Shown here: positions 45,010 through 54,571 of the stretch, piece by piece
How positions within the stretch are numbered: the first letter of the stretch is position 1
How the letters are laid out: each line of letters opens with the position of its first letter
Origin: Ashinkailepas kermadecensis
Taxonomy: Eukaryota > Arthropoda > Thecostraca > Neolepadidae
Length of the DNA stretch: 64,000 nt
NCBI GenBank assembly: GCA_034440615.1
Contig: JAOTOM010004150.1
Span: 167,506 to 231,505, forward strand
Reading direction: 5' to 3'
The notes under the pieces: generated by a model
Told to the model about the DNA's origin: nothing
The model's database searches: none
What the model saw: only the letters and a program-made list of their open reading frames with translations
Translations under genes and position numbers: made by a program

Positions 45010-45234
45010 CTGTCCATTTGTTAGGCCACCCTGGTTGACGAGCGCCCAGAAGACGGTGTTGTAGAGGTTGTTGATGTGGCAATCGGCCTGCCGCCAGCTC
45101 AGGTAGTCCCGCAGGTTTGTGTCGGTCGGGTACAGCACCACGCGTGCGTCAAACGTGGGCGGGTACAGCAGCCGCCGCTCTTTCATGTGTTCACTCCAGT
45201 GGAATACATAGCTGGACGAGAACTGACTCACCAC
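45010..45234 (-). CDS. THG1L: tRNA-His guanylyltransferase, coding exon 2
   Basis: 75 codons, phase 0 on both sides. Acceptor TTTTCTCCGCCAG precedes GTGGTGAGTCAGTTC, and donor GGACAG|GTACGC follows. Text [48 protein letters not shown] and GGLTNGQ aligns end to end with the animal enzyme. The [14 protein letters not shown] block contributes to nucleotide and tRNA binding in the family. No internal damage. Confidence 0.93.
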
Positions 45235-46489
45235 CTGGCGGAGAAAACGCGAATCTCTAGTTCGGTTGTCGGCGCACTGGTCACTGCAGGTAAGTCACAT
45301 TTCATATACTATTTCTTCTCTGCCTCAGATTGACATTTGCTGTCATGTTTATGATATGAGGAATCCAGTTCGAATGTTGCCGAACATGTCAAACAGCCCC
45401 ATCATCACCCTTGCAGTTAGTAACCGGTACATTTGTTTTGTGCTGATCACGACCTTAACATAGCAAATAACATTTTAATATTTCGAAGTGTGTTCAATTC
45501 CTTCTTGGTACATTGACCCTCACAGAGCGAAATATATTTACCTAAACGTTTAGAGTTACTTGAAATATTTTTATCTACCTCTTTTGGTTGAGCTTCCAGG
45601 TGAGGTAAAATACGTCAATGTCGGGGTGCAGTCAGTCTTCGCCGTAGTTTTCGAACCCTGGCGGCAACACAAATGCGATTTCCTGTTTCAGCATTGATGA
45701 TATGAAAACTGAAGACTTAGTCTAACACAGATAACACGTGGAAAAGTCAAGGTCGCCGATCCCGTCACCACCAACTACCTCGACACATGTGAATATTTGA
45801 AGACAAATTTTCGAAATGGACAGGAATCAGAAAAAAGGTAAGGAGTGCCACCAATGGAAAGTAATGTTTTCATCATCTTGGAAATGCTGTCTGAAAAAAC
45901 ATCAGGAAATTGTCTTTCCTTCCCGATAAAATTTGGGAAAAAACATTTTGCATCAAATTCATGGGTCCCAATGACATCAGAAACGAACTTGGCATGTGCA
46001 CTTAACCTGGTCTGGCCATTTTACTTCACCTATGATTATTAGACCCATGTTATGTGTAAGGGAACGCTTTTTTCTCACTATCCTAACCCTTTAATTGACC
46101 TTAGTGGGCACAAAAAGACCTCAGTAGTCGATGCGGACTAAAACCAAAATAACTAACTAATTGACCTAAGGATCTAATTTGAAGCCACATTTCATATTTT
46201 TGCGTTTTTCCTTCATCATTTGTCTATACACCCATGCTTCACTTTTGACTACCTTGCATTAATTCTTTATTAAAAATGTTGCAATGCGCATCTAAAGCCG
46301 TACTGAGACGAAGTGGTGACCTGACTGACATGTATTAGCTCAGATATCCTAAGAGCCTAGAACACGATGTTTGAGAAGGTGAGAAAATCATGTGGTGGAA
46401 GGTATGTCAAATGTCAAAGAGATAGTGTGAATGACTCAAAAGTAACCTAAACAATTATCTACATAGTTCAGAAATGCCCGTATTTCCTG

Positions 46490-46625
46490 GTCAATCATTG
46501 TGGATATATTAAAAGCTAGCTTGATCTTCAAGATCCAGGAACGACTCAATGTTAGAAAAAATTGTAGATATATATTGTGACGTTTCGGCCATAGACCATT
46601 GTCAAACAATGCACTCGTTGCGATC
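46490..46625 (-). mobile_element. Penelope-like element 3' UTR fragment, inverted
   Basis: Reverse complement matches 50060-50195 closely: TGACAATGGTCTATGGCCGAAA, then CAATATATATCTACAATTTT and a CTAGCTTTTAATATATCC segment. It carries the GACAATGG..GGCCGAAAC variant of the hammerhead-like motif. It faces away from the adjacent endonuclease fragment, from which it is separated by a palindrome. Confidence 0.7.
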
Positions 46626-46660
46626 ATTTGGTTACGCTCATTGATGAGCGTAACCAAATG
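46625..46660. repeat. Perfect 16-bp-arm palindrome at Penelope-like junction
   Basis: CATTTGGTTACGCTCA, spacer TTGA, TGAGCGTAACCAAATG. Separates the inverted 3' UTR fragment from the plus-strand endonuclease fragment. Confidence 0.95.
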
Positions 46661-47086
46661 TTACGCTCATCAAAACTAGACAAAATTAGAATCGCGTGGC
46701 ACAGCGGACCGTCACTAAAATCTAATCTGGTAAGGTCAGCCCTCAGCATCCTCACTTGCCCTTCAGGTAACAAAAAATGCCACACATGTGGCAATGGCCT
46801 AAAAGGAAGATGTCGAGTAAAAAATGCAGTTTACAAGGTGACGTGCATCACTTGTCCGTCCGCTCTCTATGTTGGGGAAACAATTCGCCCTGTTAGGGAA
46901 AGATTTCATGAGCATTTGGGAGATGCACGTCTCCGGCGTCCCTTCACTCCCCTAGGCGAACACATGACCGAGCATCACTTGTACATGAACCATCCGGAAA
47001 CCAATGAAAATTTCAATATAGATATCCTAGGCATAGCGAAAGACGGCGCGGACTTAAAAATCTTAGAATCCCTGTTTATTAAACAG
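46645..47086 (+). pseudogene. GIY-YIG endonuclease fragment of a Penelope-like element, copy 2
   Basis: About 145 codons: KIRIAWHSGPSLKSNLVRSAL, finger CPSGNKKCHTCGNGLKGRC, AVYKVTCITC, LYVGETIRPVRERFHEHLGD, FTPLGEHMTEHH and DLKILESLFIKQ. It is cut where the family normally continues L.P.LN. Same family as 26351-27118. Palindromes sit at both ends of the fragment. Confidence 0.83.
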
Positions 47087-47094
47087 GGATTCTA
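47064..47094. repeat. 31-bp near-perfect palindrome
   Basis: TAGAATCCCTGTTTA, one spacer T, TAAACAGGGATTCTA (15-bp arms). Lies at the cut end of the Penelope-like endonuclease and at the 3' end of the transposase-like pseudogene. Confidence 0.95.
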
Positions 47095-48675
47095 TCTCAT
47101 GGCCGCTATCTCAGGTCGCAAACTTTTGAGAAGTTGCACGCTGTGCAGCGCATTGCCAGGACCGTCAGAACATTTCCAGTTCTTCTTGATGCAGAACCAC
47201 ATGGGAGTATAGTGGCACACGATGAACTCCGCTAGCATTCTCAGACTGTCTGATGGCTGTTCGGTTGATATGTAGAGCCGGAGAATTCGCGCCGCCAGAG
47301 TCAGCCACCTGGAGTGGTTTAGTGGACCGATCTTCATTTTCGCAGTTCTATCTGAGATACAGCCCGTCTGGACACTACGCGCCAGACTGTACAGAATAGC
47401 CTGATCTGAACTTAGGTCACTGAGAATCTCCTGCGTCATTTCTGAAACATTTCCGCCATCGATTGGCTCAAAATCGACCACTGGCAAGGTTTCTACTGCG
47501 CCTGCAGCAGCCCGGCCAATCAGCCCACTAAACGACTTAGGTCCTGTTGTGACTCCATCTAACTGGCTAAATACTGCACGAAGATTAAGTTCATTTGCAT
47601 GAAGTTGGCACACAAACCAGTGGACGGGGCGTTTTTGTCCGAGCTCAAACAAACGGATAACACCACCTTTTTGGCCAGTATTAACTCTCGTGCCGTCACA
47701 GCCAAGCACAGAAACATCCGCACCAAACTCATATGCCACGGCGTTCAGGTCCTGAAAAATGGCCTCCGCTTTCCCAGTCTGTGGGGTAAAATGTCCTAAA
47801 TATGCACTGTCTGGCTCGGATACAACCACAATGTGCTCTTCCGTCTTCTTTGAACTGGCTGTCATAAGCGTGTCGTCTTTTCTACCGTCGAAGTAGAGAC
47901 CAGATACACGACCTGCATGATCCTCATGGCTCTGGGCTACTACCTCTCTTCTAATCCGATCCCTTGCTCGCCATACTTTTTTGCTATCCACTATGCAGTC
48001 CATATCGTCAGAAGTGATCCGACCAATGTCCACTTGGAAACCGTTTATGATCGCAGCACACGCACGATTAGACACTCCGTACCGATCTGCTGCTAGAGCC
48101 GTATTTAGCAGTTCGTCTGTGTTACTGTTCACCATATACTCTGACTCATTGACTACAGATGTGAGCGATGATGAATCTGTGGCGGAATCTTGGTCTGAAT
48201 TAGAATCTAGCTGGGCCATTCCAGAAGGTCACGGTTGTGGTGATGTGACTCTCTCGGCGGTCAGACGCCTCCTTTCGTCCATGGCGCGTCGACGAGTGGT
48301 TTCACGGATATCTGCGGTGCCGATTTGCATTTGGCGAGGTCCTCTCTGGTCTTGGACAAAAGGAAACTCCATTCGTGGCACTTTGTCGGCCATCGCACAT
48401 TTGCAGCTATCGATATCAGCACATTTGCAGCGGGCTATATCAAACAATTTTCCAAACCACTCATCACCGGACGGACGTACACCTGGTGATGCCGACTTCT
48501 TTCCAGCAGTTTTCATGTATCGCAAGTAGCGATCGCGGCATTCTCGAACCATATGTTCGACTCGGGCCCTCCCAACAATTGGTATTCCTTCGCAGCACCA
48601 CATTTTCATCACACTTTCCGCGACAAACTTTATATGGGGTGCTGCCTCTCTTTCAACCTTTTGTTCGCAACGCAT
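47092..48675 (-). pseudogene. Transposase-like protein of unnamed multicopy family, one in-frame TGA
   Basis: A single frame of 528 codons from 48675, interrupted only by TGA at 48229-48231. N-terminal part: Cys cluster CKCADIDSCKC, KVPRMEFPFVQDQRG and QIGTADIRETTRRR. C-terminal part: SVLGCDGTRVNTGQKGGVI, VHWFVCQLHANELNLR, LDGVTTGPKSFSGLIG, GPLNHSRWLTLAARILRLY and CHYTPMWFCIKKNWKCSDGP. From memory, similar orphan proteins recur in many copies in arthropods and cnidarians and look transposase-derived; I cannot name the family. Spaced Asp/His/Arg-Trp motifs are compatible with an RNase H-fold transposase. The C-terminus is cut at the palindrome. Confidence 0.62.
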
Positions 48676-50039
48676 GAGTCTCTATTCACTTTACTCAAGT
48701 AATTCAGAACGTCAATTCTCGTGGGCACTCGGTTTGTTTTTAGTTCAGAAGGAACCAAAAGCCCTTTGGTGGAAGCGCGGGTCTTCATGTTCGAACTCTT
48801 ACCCCGATCACACCGACGCAGGTAATATCACACTTCACAGGCAGTGGGCACAACTTGCAGACACCAAACCACTCTTTTTCGGGCCGTCCCGCCGGGTCTC
48901 CGCCACCGACTGCCTTGTCTCGGCGGCCCTCCCCTCCCCTGTCTCCCCCTCCCCTCCCCTGCCCTGTCTCGCTCTTTGTGTTCTCTACCCTCACCGTGCG
49001 CCGGCCGTCTCCCGCCTCATCCCAGCCCCTCCCCCGCGCCATGCGACGATCGCCGCCGGCTCGTGTCGCCCTCGTTAATAGGTTGTCCCTACTGCTGATA
49101 ATCCCAGTTTCCCTTGAAACTTGAGTAACGAAAAGGAACAGGAGACTTGGATTGACTAATAAAACAGGGATGTATGGCATGCGAAGCTATTTTGTGTCGT
49201 TAGTGCGTATGCAATTTATTCGAATGATGATTCATAGCACTGTGAAAGGTAGAGCACAGACAAAGGAAAGTGGAGCGATTAGTCCTTCAGTGAAGTTTAA
49301 TCTTTACAATCAGATATATCCCGGCTCCCCTGATCTGTTTTTGAATTACCAGAATCCATTCATAAGTCATCCACAGCACCGACTGCCGCCTTTTTCGTCA
49401 CAGCGCCGCGGCGGCGCTCCGACGGCGGCCGACGCGTGGTGTTAGATGCCAATCGCAACGGAGCGCCATCACTGGAGACTTCAACGCCGGGCGCCCGGCA
49501 AATTTGTTTCTTTATCGGCCTGTCGCATATTTTGTTTATTGTTTGATTTCGATTTGGTTTCGACCACAGGGTTTTTTTAGGTGATCTGCACGATAATTTC
49601 ACTATGCATAAGAAAAACCGTTCAGGCGACACACCCTACTGTTTATTCGTGAGCTGAAACCAAGTATGAATTCCCACCAATCGTCATGGCATGTATCGTA
49701 GGCTACCAGTTTTACCGATGTTTTGCGTGTGTCTGAAGAAGAAGGAAAAAAAATTATTATCGCGTGCGCAGGGTCTTGGAGAAAGGCCAATGAATTGCAT
49801 ATTGATGTGTGCAAACGGACCTTGATGTCACAACTATGTACTCTTTGCCGCCAGGTAGACGCGTTCGTGTCGCGACGGTTCTCACCTGCCGTCCAAGTAT
49901 ATGCATGTGTACGTTAGTTTTTTTTTCCTTCTTCTTTTTGGCGTTTCTAAGTGCGTGTGTTCTTTTTTTTCTTAGTTTTTTTTTCTCGCAGTGGAGGTGG
50001 CGAATGGATTTTGTCAAGTTTTTGTGCCTGCAGTTATTT
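48676..50039. other. No gene recognised; C-rich and CpG-rich patches
   Basis: A pyrimidine and CpG-rich stretch (about 48890-49075) lies upstream of the transposase-like frame and could be its leader. A second GC-rich patch is at 49385-49500. AAACAGGGAT occurs at 49162-49171, a direct repeat of 47081-47090. T-rich runs lie at 49915-49990. Confidence 0.4.
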
Positions 50040-50200
50040 GAATTTTCGACCTGTTCGCCGATCGCAACGAGTGCATTGTTTGACAATGGTCTATGGCCGA
50101 AATGTCACAATATATATCTACAATTTTTTCTAACATTGAGTCGTTCCTGGATCTTGAAGATCAAGCTAGCTTTTAATATATCCACAATAAACAATTATCC
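50040..50200 (+). mobile_element. Penelope-like element 3' UTR fragment
   Basis: GTTTGACAATGGTCTATGGC followed by CGAAATGTCACAATATATATC and AGATCAAGCTAGCTTTTAAT, nearly the exact inverse of 46490-46625. It may be the displaced 3' end of the interrupted element at 46645-47086. Confidence 0.68.
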
Positions 50201-50372
50201 AGGGGAAAAACAATTATCCAGTGGAATCCTTCCCAACCCGCAGCTGCGCTACATTTCGCACTTCCAATGCAACAGCTGCAGTAATTCCCCTATTGCAAAG
50301 CCTGGATACAACAGCTCACATTAACTAAATGCATTCAGTTAAAGTTGGCTCTGACCTGGCATAGGGTGTGCT

Positions 50373-50534
50373 AACGGTTATTGGTTTTTACGACACGTCG
50401 ACCGTCATGAGTCATGTAGCGTCGCCAATCTCTCACGCCGATTGGTCGCGGGCGAAGAGTACCGACAGGTGAGACTCGAACCCACAATCTTTTGATCGTG
50501 AGATGGGCAACTTACCCCTAGGCCACTCGTCCCC
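50373..50534 (-). mobile_element. tRNA-derived SINE, copy 1
   Basis: 162 bp flanked by a perfect 11-bp duplication TAGGGTGTGCT (50362-50372 and 50535-50545). On the minus strand it opens GGGGACGAGTGGCCTAGGGG (A box), has a loop with CAC where an anticodon would be, and a B box GGTTCGAGTCTC. A short body GGCGACGCTACATGACTCATGA follows, ending with ACCAATAACC. The 3' part resembles the LINE-A terminus. Confidence 0.9.
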
Positions 50535-51091
50535 TAGGGTGTGCTTACAAAGCTCAGCATACCACATTACATCTCATCGTATCTGGCCACAGAGGAGTTG
50601 GGGCAAACATACATGCAACAGGATATACAAATAAGCTGTTCCTTATTGTTCTCATCTAGAACATTATCATCACCACAAAATTGTCCTCTCATTTGTATAT
50701 GGCTGACTGACTTACTGCATAAAAGCAACAAGGCAATAGAACTTGAAACATAACCCATATGCAAACAACATATTCAATGTAGTGGAACAAACCAGTCATC
50801 ACTCAACATATAAACCTCCTTGGACGACACACTACATGCACCTACTAATTCTGTGATTCTGGGGTGCATTGTTGAAAAGTTATACGCCTATCAGAATCGC
50901 TACAGCCGGGCTTCGCTGGGTCGTTCAAGATTTGCTTTCTGGTAGTTAGAGGAAGACTCTCTTGAACTTCATTGTCGCTAGTAGTGACGATGCATGTGAG
51001 CTAGTGGCAAGTAGCAATTTAAAAGCAATCAGTCCAGGATGTATTGAACCTTATTGGAGATATGCATGTGACACCAATTAAGGCTTTCGTC

Positions 51092-51097
<6 letters not shown>

Positions 51098-51158
<61 letters not shown>
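51098..51158. repeat. (AT)n microsatellite
   Basis: About 60 bp of uninterrupted AT dinucleotides in THG1L intron 1. Confidence 0.98.
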
Positions 51159-51161
<3 letters not shown>

Positions 51162-51407
51162 CCATGAAGTATGGCATGTGTAATGTTAAAGCATTCTCAA
51201 AGTTGCACATGTACAAGCATATCCAGCATGCACCGAAGTTCCACACATAAAGAATGGCTACCCTTCTCCACATACTGCTGCAGCAAACCGAATCAATACA
51301 GCAATGTCCTATAACTTTAAACATACACGCAGAGGCCGACAGCATCTTCACGATACCATCTCCACAGTATGCGTCACTCAGCACTGTGACCACGCTGGAG
51401 TCCCCAC

Positions 51408-51707
51408 CTGTGATGTCAGCTTGGAAGCTCTGCGGCTGTAGACGCTGGTCTGGCGGCGGAACACGAAGCTGTACTCGTCACTCTGGCCGTAAGCTAGCAT
51501 CAGGTCAGGTCGGAACAGGTGCACCACGTCGCGGGCTGCGTGAGTCATCAGCTGCAGCGCCGGTGCGTCATTTGGCTTGGCGAAGGCGTGCTCGTTGGTG
51601 AACCGGTGGAAGCCCTTGCCATCGATGCGCACCACTATCCATGAATTGGGAAGACAACGGTCGTCCTGCTCGAAGTGGCGCACATACTCGTATTTGGACT
51701 TGGCCAT
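51408..51707 (-). CDS. THG1L: tRNA-His guanylyltransferase, coding exon 1
   Basis: First 100 codons from ATG 51705-51707, opening MAKSKYEYVRHFE as in the conserved family start. Metal-binding and catalytic residues are present: RIDGKGFHRF (Asp29) and AYGQSDEYSFVF (Asp77, Glu78). Donor ACATCACAG|GTGGGG follows SKLTSQ. The three exons join in phase 0 to about 306 residues, close to the 298 of the human enzyme. The frame stays open upstream to 51881. The preceding residues are basic and hydrophobic without acids (RPIQYILAVPYRSVQLISA), so a longer mitochondrial form is possible, as in mammals. Under selection as far as visible: no frameshift in any exon. Confidence 0.94.
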
Positions 51708-51881
51708 GGCGGAAATGAGTTGGACAGAGCGGTAAGGTACGGCCAGGATATACTGGATGGGTCTAAGGCGAGTGCCAAACTTAGCCAATTGCAGGGGTAT
51801 GCACGACATCCAACTCAATCTGTAGAAAACGTGCAGGGCAACATGGTCAACCCCTGGTTCTATATCTACATGGCAGTACAA

Positions 51882-52265
51882 TACATTGAAGTAACTAGCA
51901 TTTTGAAGTTCACTTCTGTGGTTGTTAGTAATGAAATGCAGACACTTTTCTCCTCCTTTGCATTAAGGCATAAAGGCCCTGTTCAATCCAAAAGTCCTCT
52001 TTACACTGTATGATGTTGCTTCAGACAGCAATAGGTAGCCATAAAACCATCACAGAAGTCTCCTGTGCCAGCCAAAGACCATGAAGACACTTCCCCTCCT
52101 CCATCAATGCTCATTTTTATACTTGCCTCAGGGGATCCTGTGTGCCAAATTCAAAATTTTTAGTAGAAAATAGCATGCAATGAGGAGGTAGTCACAGCTT
52201 GCATTGTATTTTCTTTGCTTGTTAATTGCTTACTTCACTGGTCAATAGCAAATGCTAGTTATTCA
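51882..52265. other. Upstream of THG1L, probable 5' flank
   Basis: No recognisable promoter box. Single-copy looking sequence with no supported frame. Confidence 0.4.
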
Positions 52266-52315
52266 GTTATTTGGGCTTTAGAGCACATCAACCATGTTGA
52301 TCATATAGTGGCCAT
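52266..52315 (-). mobile_element. Diverged LINE-A-type 3' terminus fragment
   Basis: GTTATTTGGGCTTTAGAGCA, then the perfect hairpin ATCAAC-CAT-GTTGAT (52287-52301), then CATATAGTGGCCAT. It aligns with 15364-15420 and 53788-53837. The stem sequence differs from those copies yet remains paired. Confidence 0.7.
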
Positions 52316-52448
52316 CAATATCAACTGTACCCTGGATGCCTAAGATTATCAGATGCTGTAAATACTACTTTCACTTCACCTTGAAGTCTGTATATAGTTT
52401 TGCACTACATAGAATGATACCCATATTATACTGTTGCATACTAATGTA

Positions 52449-52503
52449 ATATATATATATATATATATACATATACACACACATATACATATATATATAT
52501 ATA
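52449..52503. repeat. (TA)n with (CA) interruptions
   Basis: TA repeats around an ACATATACACACACATATAC centre. Confidence 0.95.
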
Positions 52504-52707
52504 CTTTTTAGGTATGCACATAAAAGAAGCCCCTGGGCACAAATGGCAGACAAATGGCCAGATTGATTGGGGCTTACCTAGCAACTTCTTCCTCTACCAT
52601 TTGTCTGGAAAATCACATGTAAGCAAGATAATCACTATTTAAAATCATGCCACTTTGCATTGACACAGTGGATGATGCAGACTCCTTTGGTGACAATGAT
52701 ATTACTT

Positions 52708-52870
52708 GATCCAGCATTGGTAGGCTTTAGGTAAGACATCAGCAGGCTTTAGGTGACCCAACATTAGTAGGTTTTAGGAAATCCAACATCAGTAGGTTGA
52801 GGAGATCGAACATCAGTAGGCTATATGCGATCCAACATCAGGAGGTTTTATGCATTCAAACATTGGTCTG
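52708..52870. repeat. About 31-bp tandem repeat (CCAACATCAGTAGG...)
   Basis: Six imperfect units containing CAACATCAGTAGG(C/T)TTTAGG. The same word occurs in reverse complement (CCTACTGATGTTGG) at 60735-60800. Confidence 0.78.
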
Positions 52871-53569
52871 TCATATTTTATTAAAGTTTGCAGTCTTGCA
52901 TTAGCATTCATTATATATTACTTCACCAAAATCCCACATCCCCACACTTGCCCAATATTTTGTTGGGGAGAGAGGGAATAACATGTATCCGATTTGTCAA
53001 AAATATATCATTGCTGATGTTTTTTTAATGTTACTTAAATGAATTTGATGTTCTTTTCTTTGTGAAATGATTACTTAATAGAGATACAAGCACTTCAACC
53101 TGAATTGCCTTTATCTTGCGGAGCTGGGATATTTACCACTTTTTGTTCTTCCTGAGAATGACAACATTCATACAATTGACAACAGCTCTGCTATGCAAAG
53201 TAACAAAGGCACACAAATCACTGAAATTTCCAGGAGAGTTGCTTTCATAGTTTTGATAAATGCTACCTTGCTAATTGCAATATATCCTTGAGTTAGCACT
53301 TCTGGATCCAAAAGTTTTAATTATTTGGATGGGTTTTAGGATGGGAGGGTCTATAATGCCCACTTTTTTGCCTGATGGATGATCTCAGCAATTACGAAGC
53401 GAATGTGGATGAAAGGTGCAGTAATTGATGTCATATAATTAATGTAGTGGCTTTGACCTACAACCATAATTAATATTTGGTGGTGTGTAAAGAACATCAA
53501 GGACACTTCATCGGAGATCGTCGAGGAAATAAACATCTCCTCAGTCAGCATGCTCTACATCGCGTACTC
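52871..53569. other. No gene recognised
   Basis: AT-rich sequence. It shares scattered words with 60440-61140 in reverse complement and may be part of an old repeat. A 66-codon minus-strand frame at 53351-53551 has no recognisable motif. Confidence 0.4.
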
Positions 53570-53582
53570 GGCCCGCGCCATA

Positions 53583-53760
53583 TCGACGATTTGTGCAGTT
53601 GGTTAAGGCGTCCGCTTTCCGTACGGGTGGTGGTGGGTTCGAATCCCGGCGCCGCCTGTTTTTAACCCGATCACACAATCGTTAGCGGTCAGGGCTGTTG
53701 GTTAATGTTGCACTTATTACTTTACACTATCATATGAGTTGCTTTATGTAACAATATTTG
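53583..53760 (+). mobile_element. Second tRNA-derived SINE-like sequence
   Basis: A box-like TTGTGCAGTTGG (53591 onward), an anticodon-loop-like CTTTCCGT, and a perfect B box GGTTCGAATCC (53636 onward) at tRNA spacing. The acceptor arms do not pair, so it is not a functional tRNA. A tRNA-unrelated body (CCCGATCACACAATCGTTAGC...) follows. No tail or duplication was identified, so the right limit is approximate. Confidence 0.6.
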
Positions 53761-53787
53761 CCCATGAAAGTAAAGAGGGAAATACTT

Positions 53788-53837
53788 GGGGTTGTTATTT
53801 GGGCTTAAGGGCGCATCGACTGCGTTGGTCATACAGC
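53788..53837 (-). mobile_element. 50-bp solo LINE-A-type 3' terminus with 13-bp target duplication
   Basis: Flanked by a perfect GAGGGAAATACTT (53775-53787 and 53838-53850). The insert is only the terminal hairpin and tail. On the minus strand it reads GCTGTATGACCAACGCAGTC..., nearly identical to the LINE-A copy 1 terminus, ending AAATAACAACCCC. An extremely 5'-truncated LINE (or SINE) insertion. Confidence 0.9.
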
Positions 53838-53886
53838 GAGGGAAATACTTAATTAAAGCCCACTCATGCAATGAATGTCCAATTGG

Positions 53887-54053
53887 TTGGTTGGTTGGTT
53901 ATTGGTTTTACGACACGTCGACCATTGAGTCATGTAGCGTCGCCAATCTCTCACGCCGATTGGTCGCGGGCGAAGAGTAGCGACAGGTGAGACTCGAACC
54001 CACAACCTTTCGATTGTAAGACGAGCATCTTACCCCTAGACCACTCGTCCCCC
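53887..54053 (-). mobile_element. tRNA-derived SINE, copy 2
   Basis: 167 bp flanked by a perfect 15-bp duplication TGAATGTCCAATTGG (53872-53886 and 54054-54068). On the minus strand: GGGGACGAGTGGTCTAGGGG (A box), an anticodon-position TAC, B box GGTTCGAGTCTC, the same body as copy 1, and an ACCAATAACCAACCAA tail. Both copies carry valine-type anticodons (TAC, CAC), hinting at a tRNA-Val ancestor. Confidence 0.92.
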
Positions 54054-54068
54054 TGAATGTCCAATTGG

Positions 54069-54571
54069 ACCATTTGGAATTCTCATCGTGGAACTTTGTC
54101 TCTGGAAGGAAACATTGCATCCATATCCAATTCAAGTTGTTTATTTCAACAGCCCGGTTCTGTACGCACCACATTCCGTTACATTTCGAGTGCAAGCAAC
54201 GCTACCGTAGGAAGTGCAGAAGATACCCGGTCAACATGCCTCTCACATAACGTTCACGGGGGGGGGAGTTCGGGCACCTAAGATCTGAAACTAGAAGCAC
54301 AAAATTTGGAAGAACTACAGCTGTAGTGAACTCGCTGCAGTATACATTTCATGACCCCAGGTCAATGTCTTCCGGGTCAAATGAGATCACAATCGGCCTC
54401 CACTCCACCCCAGCCGGCACCGCCCGTACGTACAGAAAGTATGCACGTTCCACTGCCGAACGGTAGGTAGAGACCGTTCATACGTACGCTCGCTACATAC
54501 GCTGGTACAGACCGTGCGTGCAGTCGTTACGGTCGGCAGTACGGACCCATCGTGCGATCGTTACAGCCAGC
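54069..54571. other. No gene; CGTACG-rich stretch
   Basis: Contains a G-run near 54259 and repeated CGTACG/ACGGTC palindromic words at 54425-54560. No supported frame. Confidence 0.4.

Larger units (their letters stand above)
45235..51407 (-). other. THG1L intron 1 (6.2 kb)
   Basis: Bounded by donor TCACAG|GTGGGG (51407 downward) and acceptor CCGCCAG|GTG (45235). It holds Penelope-like fragments, a transposase-like pseudogene, a tRNA-derived SINE and an (AT)n tract. No gene seen in 45235-46489, a moderately AT-rich stretch. Confidence 0.85.

Noticed and set aside
53583..53658. Functional tRNA gene
   Set aside because: A and B boxes are good, but the acceptor ends do not pair and the T stem is imperfect; it is better read as a SINE head or pseudogene.
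54425..54560. Cluster of CGTACG palindromes as a regulatory array
   Set aside because: Spacing is irregular and there is no gene next to it; left as low-complexity sequence.
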